Below, one piece after another: positions 35,695 to 42,312 of a stretch of DNA of 64,000 nt. The first letter of the stretch is position 1. Each line of letters opens with the position of its first letter. The notes below the pieces were generated by a model. It did not search any database, was not told the DNA's origin, and saw nothing but the letters and a program-made list of their open reading frames with translations. The position numbers and the translations under genes were made by a program. The stretch covers positions 62,001-126,000 of the forward strand of contig JAFUXB010000004.1 in the NCBI GenBank assembly GCA_017477255.1, given 5' to 3'. Source of the DNA: Bacilli bacterium. Its GTDB lineage: Bacteria; Bacillota_I; Bacilli_A; RFN20; CAG-826.

Positions 35695-35715
35695 TCAAAA
35701 ACCCTTCAGAACTCA
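35695..35715 (-). repeat. dispersed intergenic 20-mer, site 4
   Basis: On the minus strand this reads GAGTTCTGAAGGGTTTTTGA, one mismatch from the consensus. It sits directly after the hypA terminator and before the tocopherol-cyclase-like gene. Confidence 0.65.
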
Positions 35716-35767
35716 ACTATTTTATATAAATTAGTATTAGTTTAACTAATATTTACGAGGCAAAAAT

Positions 35768-36913
35768 ATGTTTAATAAGCATGATATTAGTAGAGATGAA
35801 TGTCAACTTTATGAAAAACAAGCAAAACTGGGTTATGACTGGTGGCGGCATTCATTTACTGGAACAAATATAAAAACAAAAGAAAGAAAATCATTCTTTA
35901 TTGAATTTTTCTTGTGTAATCCTAGTAGTGGAAAAGAATATCCAATACTTGGTCAACTTGATGAAAATAAAGCAAATAAAATTAAACCATCATACTTAAT
36001 GATTAAAGCTGGTGCATGGGGAAAAAACGCAAAACAACTTCATAAATTTTTTGGTTGGAAAGAGATAGAAGTTAAATATAAAAAACCTTTTTATATTAAA
36101 GCAGATGGCTTTTTCTTAGACGAGCTTTCAACGATTGGGTCGATTAAAATTGACGCGGAAGAAATTAAAAAACATCCTGAATATATGTGCCAAAGCGGAG
36201 AGATGTCTTGGAATTTAAAGATAAAAAAAGATATAGCTTTTAATGTTGGTTATGGTGCTGGGAAACTATTTAGAAAGATGCAACTTTTTGAAATGTTTTG
36301 GCATGCTGAAGGAATGAAATCTTATTTTGAAGGAACTGTTACAATTGATGGCGAAGAATATGAAATTAAAAATGAAGATTCTTATGGTTATGCAGATAAA
36401 AACTGGGGAAAAGATTTTACTTCACCTTGGGTTTGGTTATCTTCAAATAATTTAACTAGTTTAAATACAGGTAAAAAACTTGAAAATAGTGCATTTGATA
36501 TTGGTGGTGGATGCCCAAAAATTGGAAAAATAGCTTTAAACCGCAAGCTTTTAAGTGCATTTTACTATGAAGGAAAGTGTTATGAATTTAATTTTTCTAA
36601 GTTTTTGCATAATGTAAAAACTACATTTGATTGTCATGAAACTGAAGATGAAATTATTTGGCATGTTGAACAAAAAACATGGTCAAATAAAATGATTACT
36701 GATATCAAATGTAAAAAAGAAGACATGCTTTTAATTAATTATGAAGCTCCTAACGGATCAAGACTTCACAGAAGATTATGGAATGGTGGTAATGGAGTAG
36801 GAACCATTAAACTTTACCATAATAAAAAATTAATTGATGAAATATATTGTGAAAATGTTGGATGTGAATTTGGACAATATAATACTCTTAAAAAAAGACA
36901 TCCAGTAAGATAA
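35768..36913 (+). CDS. tocopherol cyclase / CrtC-like family protein
   Basis: The 381-residue protein has GYDWWRHSFTG near the N-terminus, a central FWHAEGMKSYFEGTV and the block YGYADKNWGKDFTSPWVWLS (about 217-236). That block resembles the YxDKNWG...WLW signature of the tocopherol-cyclase-like (Pfam PF14249) and CrtC lipocalin-pair proteins. In bacteria the family's reactions are mostly unknown; the fold suggests binding or hydration of a hydrophobic molecule. There is no signal peptide. SD GAGG stands 7 bp before the ATG. It is apparently a single gene, 48 bp before a membrane-anchored endonuclease/phosphatase-fold gene. Confidence 0.6.
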   Translation: MFNKHDISRDECQLYEKQAKLGYDWWRHSFTGTNIKTKERKSFFIEFFLCNPSSGKEYPILGQLDENKANKIKPSYLMIKAGAWGKNAKQLHKFFGWKEIEVKYKKPFYIKADGFFLDELSTIGSIKIDAEEIKKHPEYMCQSGEMSWNLKIKKDIAFNVGYGAGKLFRKMQLFEMFWHAEGMKSYFEGTVTIDGEEYEIKNEDSYGYADKNWGKDFTSPWVWLSSNNLTSLNTGKKLENSAFDIGGGCPKIGKIALNRKLLSAFYYEGKCYEFNFSKFLHNVKTTFDCHETEDEIIWHVEQKTWSNKMITDIKCKKEDMLLINYEAPNGSRLHRRLWNGGNGVGTIKLYHNKKLIDEIYCENVGCEFGQYNTLKKRHPVR

Positions 36914-36926
36914 TAAAAGTGAAAGT

Positions 36927-36950
36927 TTAATTATAAAAAATTATAATTAA
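36927..36950 (+). promoter_or_regulatory. AT hairpin with embedded -10 box before the 36962 gene
   Basis: TTAATTATAA (36927-36936) and TTATAATTAA (36941-36950) form a perfect 10-bp inverted repeat with loop AAAA. TATAAT (36942-36947) lies in the right arm, with a weak -35 GTGAAA at 36919-36924 (17-bp spacer). The start codon is 14 bp beyond the -10 box and lacks an SD, so the leader would be only about 7 nt. Confidence 0.4.
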
Positions 36951-36961
36951 TTGGTATTACT

Positions 36962-38152
36962 ATGGCAAAGAATAAAAAGATGACAAAAGCACAAAAAATA
37001 TGGACAGCAGTAGGGCTTAGTGCAGTTATTGGAGTTTTTAAAGCTGTTGGATTGGTTTTAAGTTATGTTGTTTATATTATTGGTTCATATAATAGAATTG
37101 GTAGTATTGAACTTACTCCTGATGGAAATGCTCAACACGAAAAAGTGTCGATTGGATCTAATTATAAGGCTATAACTTATAACATTGGTTTTGGTGCTTA
37201 TTCACAAGATTATACTTTCTTTATGGATGATGGATATGATGATGAAGGTAATTTAATTACTGGGTATTATTCAAAAGGTCGTTCTAAAGATGAAATTTTA
37301 TATAACATAAATGGATCGAGTAATATAGTTAAAAATGAAGATTCAGATTTTGTTTTACTCCAAGAAGTAGATGTTCATTCAACTAGATCTTATTACGTTG
37401 ATGAAGACAAAATTTATAGAGGTAAATTGAATGAAGGTTATATGCATTCATTTGCTAAAAACTTCCATACTGCATTTTTACCATATCCTTTATATGATAT
37501 GCATGGTTCAGTTCAATCTGGTTTATCAACTTATTCAAAATATAAAATTACACATAGTGAAAGAAAAGAATATACAGTTGCTACTGATTTTTCAAAATTC
37601 TTTGATTTAGATAGATGTTTCCAGGTTAATAAAATTGAAGTAGACAATGGAAAAATCTTATATCTGGTAAATAACCACATGTCAGCTTATGATGAAGGTG
37701 GAAAAATTAGAAAGATTCAAATGGAAGAGTTAAATGCTTTCTTAAATAAAGTTAAAGAAGAAGGTAATTATTGTATTGTTAGTGGAGATTTTAATCATGA
37801 TTTATTGGTTAATAATCCAAAATTTGATTATAATGATTCAACAAATAGACCATTTGGAATGACAAAAAAGAAACCAGATTGGTTATCTTATTTATTTGAT
37901 GAAAATCATAATTCACCAATCACTTCAGGCTTTACTGTTTATGGTAGCGATAATAATCCAACTTGTAGAAATAACAATATAACTTGGATTGAAGGTGAAA
38001 CGTTTGTAGCTTCAGTTGATGGATTTATAGTTTCTGATAATATTGAAGTTACATCAATTAAAACAATTAGAACAATAAATCCTAAGACAAATATTGAAGG
38101 TTTTGCTTATAGTGATCATGAACCTGTATCACTTGAATTTAAATTAAAATAA
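36962..38152 (+). CDS. membrane-anchored endonuclease/exonuclease/phosphatase-family protein
   Basis: This 396-residue protein has a basic N-terminus and one hydrophobic helix (about 21-41), which would leave the rest outside the cell. The EEP fold is seen in YKAITYNIGFGAYSQDY (first strand), DFVLLQEVDVHS (metal-binding Glu), ILYLVNNHMSAYD, CIVSGDFNHDLL (Asp-x-Asn pair) and the terminal YSDHEPVSLEF (catalytic His). Members include DNases, sphingomyelinases and phosphatases, and the target here is unknown. It has a very short apparent leader and no SD. Confidence 0.82.
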   Translation: MAKNKKMTKAQKIWTAVGLSAVIGVFKAVGLVLSYVVYIIGSYNRIGSIELTPDGNAQHEKVSIGSNYKAITYNIGFGAYSQDYTFFMDDGYDDEGNLITGYYSKGRSKDEILYNINGSSNIVKNEDSDFVLLQEVDVHSTRSYYVDEDKIYRGKLNEGYMHSFAKNFHTAFLPYPLYDMHGSVQSGLSTYSKYKITHSERKEYTVATDFSKFFDLDRCFQVNKIEVDNGKILYLVNNHMSAYDEGGKIRKIQMEELNAFLNKVKEEGNYCIVSGDFNHDLLVNNPKFDYNDSTNRPFGMTKKKPDWLSYLFDENHNSPITSGFTVYGSDNNPTCRNNNITWIEGETFVASVDGFIVSDNIEVTSIKTIRTINPKTNIEGFAYSDHEPVSLEFKLK

Positions 38153-38164
38153 AGAAAAATACTT

Positions 38165-38184
38165 GAGTTCTGCAAGGTTTTTGA
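38165..38184 (+). repeat. dispersed intergenic 20-mer, site 5
   Basis: GAGTTCTGCAAGGTTTTTGA, one mismatch from consensus, 12 bp after the stop of the EEP-fold gene. Confidence 0.7.
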
Positions 38185-38195
38185 AAAAATATCGT

Positions 38196-38214
38196 AGATT
38201 TGCATGGTTTTCTA
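38196..38214 (+). repeat. dispersed intergenic 20-mer, site 6 (diverged)
   Basis: AGATTTGCATGGTTTTCTA, in tandem with site 5 and closest in sequence to site 7 at 40755 (AGATTTGCAGGGTTTTTGA). Confidence 0.45.
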
Positions 38215-38280
38215 AAATAGATTCTTATTGGAAATTATTAATAAATTATTAAATGAATTATAATATTCAAGGAGAGCGTT

Positions 38281-39402
38281 ATGTATAAAATTATCGAAGT
38301 TAAATCTAAAAAAGACATTAATAGATTTGTAAAATTTCAAATAGATTTATATGAGGGAAATAAATATTTTGTTCCAGCTTTAAATAGTGATGAGAAGAAA
38401 ATATTTAAAAAGAATTATGTTTATAACAATACATGTAAAACAGTTTTTTATTTATGTGTAGATGAAAATAATAAAGTTGTAGGAAGAATTGAAGGAATTA
38501 TTCAACTTGCAGCAAATGAAAAATGGAAACAAAAAAGAGTTAGATTTACAAGGTTTGATGCAATAGATAATCAAGAAGTTGCTAATCTTTTATTAGATTC
38601 TGTTGCTAAATGGGGAAAAGAACAAGGAATGGATGAACTTGTTGGTCCTTTAGGATATAGCGACTTAGAAAGAGAAGGTTTACTTATTGAAGGTTTTGAT
38701 AAATTCCAAACTTATGAAGAACAATATAATTTTGATTATTATCAAAGGCTTTTAGAAAATTATGGACTAGAAAAAGATGTTGATTGGCTTGAATATAAAA
38801 TTTTCCCACCAAAAGAAAAAGATGAAAGATTAATAAAAGCTAGTGAAATGGCTAAAAAACGCTATAAATTAAGAGCTTATTCTCCAAAAAGTGTCAGTAA
38901 ATTTATTAAAGAATATAAAGAGCAATTCTTTGAAATAATTGATATTACATATAATAAGATTTATGGAACTGTTCCGTTTACAAAAGAAATGATGGATTCG
39001 AGCATTTCTAACTTTAATTTAATCTTAAGACCTCAAGATATCATGGTAGTTTTAACAGAGGACAATAAAGTTGTAGGATTTGCTTTAGTATTTCCTTCAC
39101 TTTCAAAAGTAATTACTAAATATAAAGGAAAAATCACACCTAGATTTTTAATTGATTTCTTTAAAAATAAAAAGAAACCTAACGTCATTGACTTAGGTTT
39201 AATTGGTGTTTTACCAGAATATACAATGAAAGGTGTCGCAGGTATTATCGTAACACATTTCTATGATCATTTATGCAATAATGGCATTGATTATATGGAA
39301 ACTAATTTAATGCTCGAAAATAACAATAACATCCTCGGATTTATGAGTAATTTTGAAAGAGAATTTACAAAAAGAAGAAGATGCTTTGTTAAAAAGATTT
39401 AA
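38281..39402 (+). CDS. GNAT-like acetyltransferase family protein (unassigned)
   Basis: The 373-residue protein has an N-terminal half with FYLCVDENNKVVGRIEGII and GMDELVGPLGYSDLEREGL. A second half has MVVLTEDNKVVGFALVFPS and IDLGLIGVLPEYTMKGVAGI (about 301-320). Both halves look like GNAT folds, suggesting a tandem GNAT. This type of protein is widespread in gut Firmicutes and unassigned. It sits beside acpP and plsX on the opposite strand, so an acyl-ACP or lipid substrate is conceivable but unproven. SD GGAG stands 7 bp before ATG. Confidence 0.6.
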   Translation: MYKIIEVKSKKDINRFVKFQIDLYEGNKYFVPALNSDEKKIFKKNYVYNNTCKTVFYLCVDENNKVVGRIEGIIQLAANEKWKQKRVRFTRFDAIDNQEVANLLLDSVAKWGKEQGMDELVGPLGYSDLEREGLLIEGFDKFQTYEEQYNFDYYQRLLENYGLEKDVDWLEYKIFPPKEKDERLIKASEMAKKRYKLRAYSPKSVSKFIKEYKEQFFEIIDITYNKIYGTVPFTKEMMDSSISNFNLILRPQDIMVVLTEDNKVVGFALVFPSLSKVITKYKGKITPRFLIDFFKNKKKPNVIDLGLIGVLPEYTMKGVAGIIVTHFYDHLCNNGIDYMETNLMLENNNNILGFMSNFEREFTKRRRCFVKKI

Positions 39403-39416
39403 ATATCCAAATAATT

Positions 39417-39644
39417 TTATTTAGTAGCGTGTTCGTTTAAATAATTTAATACGTCTTTAACTGTTTTAAAAACGACTAAATCATCAAAAGTGATGCCAAA
39501 TTCATCTTCAATTGACATTGACATCATTAACATAGCAATACTGTCCATTCCTAAATCTTCAACAAGCAAAGAATCTTCAGTAACTTTGCTAACATCTAAA
39601 TTTGGTACATTTTCTTTAATAATTTTTAATAATCTTTCGTACAT
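39417..39644 (-). CDS. acpP: acyl carrier protein
   Basis: The 75-residue acidic protein has the phosphopantetheine site DLGMDSIAML, with Ser35 as attachment point. DSI replaces the commoner DSL. It carries fatty-acyl intermediates in the cytosol. SD AAGGAG precedes the ATG. It is 13 bp downstream of plsX and in the same operon, an arrangement common in Firmicutes for phospholipid synthesis. Confidence 0.92.
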   Translation of the reverse strand: MYERLLKIIKENVPNLDVSKVTEDSLLVEDLGMDSIAMLMMSMSIEDEFGITFDDLVVFKTVKDVLNYLNEHATK

Positions 39645-39657
39645 AATTTCTCCTTAA

Positions 39658-40626
39658 TTAATTTTCATAAAAAGTTTTATTTTCAGTGATATTTAACAAT
39701 ATATGAGCAGCACTTAAAATTGCATCTGGACCACTAGATCCTCTACATTTTAAGCAATATTTTTTAGCACCTAAAAGTATGCCTGCACCCAATGATTCAA
39801 AATTATAAATTGACATTAAATGTCCAACAATTTGTTTAGAAACCGCCTCGTTCCCGGTTATTTTTCCAAATTTCATAATTTCCATAATGAAATTTTTAGC
39901 TGATCCTTCAGTAATTTTTAATAACTGATTTCCAACAAATCCATCAGCAACTAAGACATCGCAGTTATAATTTAATGCATTGCTTCCTTCAACATTTCCA
40001 ACAAAATTAATACCTTCTTCATGAGCTAATAATTTGTGGGTTTCTTTAATTAATGCATTACCTTTTGTAGGTTCTGTACCATTTGAAAGAAGTGCAACTC
40101 TTGGACTTTCAACTTTATAAAGTTTTCTCATAAAGTCAGTTCCTAAATGAGCAAATTCAATTAGTTGTTCAGAACCACAATCAATAGAAGCACCAGTATC
40201 AACTAAACAAGTGAATTTACCTTGAACAGTTGTAGGTAAAATTGCTGCTAAAGCAGGTCTTGTTCTTTTTTCATTTAATAAATATCTTAAAGAACCAGCA
40301 AGTAAAGCACCAGTATTTCCAGCACAAATTAATCCGATTACTTCATCGTTATTTGCACATTCTGCTAATGCTTTAAAAATAGATGCATCTCTTTTTTTAA
40401 ATAAAGCTTCTTTAATATTATCTAAATTAGTAATAGTATCATTTGCTTCAATTATTCTTATTCTATCTTTTGGAAAGTCATAACTAGAAATTAATTCTTC
40501 TTGACCTACAATAATTAACTTAACGTTTTGAAATTTTTCAAGTACTAGTTTGCAGCCTTCTAAAATTGCTGTTGGCCCTTTGTCGCTTCCTAAAGTGTCA
40601 ATAACAATGGTATATGATTTTTCCAT
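39658..40626 (-). CDS. plsX: phosphate acyltransferase PlsX
   Basis: This 322-residue enzyme converts acyl-ACP to acyl-phosphate for PlsY in phosphatidic acid synthesis. Family marks are VIDTLGSDKGPTAILEG at the N-terminus, GLICAGNTGALLAGSL, CLVDTGASIDC, ALLSNGTEPTKG, DVLVADGFVGNQLLK and GAGILLGAKK. A D-to-T change in the usual DAMGGDxxP start is noticeable (VIDTLGSDKGP). SD AGGGAG. It is followed by acpP. Confidence 0.92.
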   Translation of the reverse strand: MEKSYTIVIDTLGSDKGPTAILEGCKLVLEKFQNVKLIIVGQEELISSYDFPKDRIRIIEANDTITNLDNIKEALFKKRDASIFKALAECANNDEVIGLICAGNTGALLAGSLRYLLNEKRTRPALAAILPTTVQGKFTCLVDTGASIDCGSEQLIEFAHLGTDFMRKLYKVESPRVALLSNGTEPTKGNALIKETHKLLAHEEGINFVGNVEGSNALNYNCDVLVADGFVGNQLLKITEGSAKNFIMEIMKFGKITGNEAVSKQIVGHLMSIYNFESLGAGILLGAKKYCLKCRGSSGPDAILSAAHILLNITENKTFYEN

Positions 40627-40754
40627 TTTTAATCTCCCTCTTTATTTGACCACTATAATTATATATAAAAGAAAGAATAGGTGCAAACTTATAAGGGTTT
40701 TATAACTAATATTTGAAATTAATTTGCGAAATTTGAATTTTTAAAAAATAATTT

Positions 40755-40772
40755 AGATTTGCAGGGTTTTTG
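40755..40772 (+). repeat. dispersed intergenic 20-mer, site 7
   Basis: AGATTTGCAGGGTTTTTGA followed by TAAAATA, in the gap between plsX and the double-HTH gene. The TGATAAAA tail is shared with site 8 at 47415. Confidence 0.6.
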
Positions 40773-40848
40773 ATAAAATAAGCTTTAAAATTCATGTATA
40801 AATGAACTAGATTTTAATGTATATTTGCAAAGACAAGCTATAATATTA

Positions 40849-41859
40849 ATGATGGAATTTAAAGACTTTTTAATTAGTAGAAGGAACGCACTTGGATATT
40901 CACAAAATGATATTGCTAGCGCGGTTGGGTATAGTGCTCAACTTGTTTCATTGTGGGAGCAAGGTAAAGCTTTTCCAGATTTAAGTGTATGGGGTAAACT
41001 TTGCCAAATTTTAAATGTTGATTTAGAAAATTTCCTTTACGCTAGAGATTATAAAGTTAATAAAATATGCGATATTTATAAATTTGATGCTAATAGATTT
41101 GCTAATAACCTTAAATATTTAAGAAAAAAGAACAATTTAACCCAATTGGATTTAGCTAAAATGCTTGAAGTAAACGTAAAAACTGTTGCTTCGCGGGAAA
41201 AAGGCACATCTTTACCACAATTATCTAATTTTTTACATTTATGTTCTACATATGAATATAAAGTTGAAGAATTATATTTTTGTCTTCCTCATAAAGATGA
41301 AACAAATAAGAAGCCAATTAAGAAAAAAAGAGTGTTTTTACCTATATTTTTGCCAATAGTTATTGTTATTAGTTTAGGTGCAGCAACGACAACTGGAGTA
41401 GTCACGACTATTCAAAGAAGACAAAAAGCAACTCCAATTGAAAATAAAACAGAAAATTCAATTTTATATGATGAACACTATCATTGGTATGTTAATGAAA
41501 AGGGTGAAATAGCTCAAAAAGAAGAACATGTCTTAAAAGAAACTGTTATTGTTGAAGTAAGTTGTGGTTATGAAGGAAAAGTTTTATATGCATGCGAAAA
41601 ATGTCCATATCATTATCATAAAACTGTTGAACCTACTGGTGACCATAATTTTGAAGAAGGTTATAATTTTGATGATGTGGGACACTGGAAAGAGTGTGTA
41701 ATTTGTGATGCTACAACAGAGTTTGAAGCGCATCAGTTTATTGAAATCTCTTATACTGAACCAACCTATGATAATGAAGGAAACTATGAATATCAATGTG
41801 AAATTTGTGGTTATCAATATTTTGAACGGATTTCACCTTTAGTACCTGAAAATCCATAA
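40849..41859 (+). CDS. membrane-spanning regulator: two XRE-type HTH domains, TM helix, extracellular Cys-pair domains
   Basis: The start at 40849 (ATGATG) is preferred to an upstream TTG because TATAAT (40839-40844) ends 4 bp before it, making the mRNA leaderless. Residues from about 4-58 and 82-135 are two XRE helix-turn-helix domains (LGYSQNDIASAVGYSAQLVS; NLTQLDLAKMLEVNVKTVAS). A basic stretch and one membrane helix (about 163-185) follow. The extracellular part has paired Cys motifs: CEKCPYHYH, HWKECVICDATTEFEAHQF and YQCEICGYQYF, a repeat type common in surface proteins. It resembles a one-component membrane sensor that binds DNA directly. The signal, possibly metal or surface stress, is unknown. 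Confidence 0.75.
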   Translation: MMEFKDFLISRRNALGYSQNDIASAVGYSAQLVSLWEQGKAFPDLSVWGKLCQILNVDLENFLYARDYKVNKICDIYKFDANRFANNLKYLRKKNNLTQLDLAKMLEVNVKTVASREKGTSLPQLSNFLHLCSTYEYKVEELYFCLPHKDETNKKPIKKKRVFLPIFLPIVIVISLGAATTTGVVTTIQRRQKATPIENKTENSILYDEHYHWYVNEKGEIAQKEEHVLKETVIVEVSCGYEGKVLYACEKCPYHYHKTVEPTGDHNFEEGYNFDDVGHWKECVICDATTEFEAHQFIEISYTEPTYDNEGNYEYQCEICGYQYFERISPLVPENP

Positions 41860-41886
41860 AAATAAATAATTTATTAAAATAAAAAT

Positions 41887-41911
41887 AATAAGGGTAGATC
41901 CTTATTTTTTT
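41887..41911 (+). terminator. intrinsic terminator after the double-HTH regulator
   Basis: AATAAGG (41887-41893), loop GTAGAT and CCTTATT (41900-41906) are followed by T5. Confidence 0.8.
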
Positions 41912-42016
41912 AATTTTATATGTAAAATATCAAATATCCGTTTGTTTTGAGTAAAAACCGGTTTGTTTGTTTCGTTTTTTGATACATTCAATAAATAATA
42001 TAAATGCTAGCACATA

Positions 42017-42038
42017 TCATTAATAACGTTATTGATGA
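42017..42038. promoter_or_regulatory. 22-bp near-perfect palindrome, operator candidate
   Basis: The site runs TCATTAATAACG (42017-42028) then TTATTGATGA (42029-42038). Its reverse complement differs at one symmetric pair, and the core AATAACGTTATT is perfect. It lies 27 bp before the small HTH gene, which probably binds it. Confidence 0.5.
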
Positions 42039-42065
42039 ACTTTTAAATATCAATAAGGGGAAATT

Positions 42066-42284
42066 ATGAGATTAAACAAATCGCAAGCATTATTATTTAT
42101 TTATGAAACTTTAATGAAAAATAGAAGAATCACAAAATCTGAGGTTCAAGATGTTTTAGACATACCTGATTTAACGTTTAGACGTTATATGCAAGAAATA
42201 AGAGCGTATTTATATAACTTTTATAAAACAGAAGAACTAAAATATTCGAAAAAATGTGGTTATTATTATTTAACTGAGGAATAA
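42066..42284 (+). CDS. small winged-helix (DeoR/HTH_11-like) protein
   Basis: This 72-residue protein consists of a single helix-turn-helix: SQALLFIYETLMKN, then ITKSEVQDVLDIPDLTFRRY and a wing with YSKKCGYYYLTEE. It resembles the N-terminal domain of DeoR/YafY-type regulators without the WYL or sugar-binding part. SD AAGGGG. The palindrome at 42017 and the ABC exporter 28 bp downstream suggest it regulates itself and the transporter (inference). Confidence 0.7.
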   Translation: MRLNKSQALLFIYETLMKNRRITKSEVQDVLDIPDLTFRRYMQEIRAYLYNFYKTEELKYSKKCGYYYLTEE

Positions 42285-42308
42285 GCGTTAAAAAACGCTT
42301 ATTTTTTT
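42280..42308 (+). terminator. intrinsic terminator/attenuator abutting the ABC exporter start
   Basis: AATAAGCGTT (42280-42289), loop AAAA and AACGCTTATT (42294-42303) are followed by T5 and then ATTTATG. The exporter ATG (42313) is 4 bp past the T-run and has no SD. Read-through would be needed for co-expression with the HTH gene. Confidence 0.75.
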
Positions 42309-42312
42309 ATTT

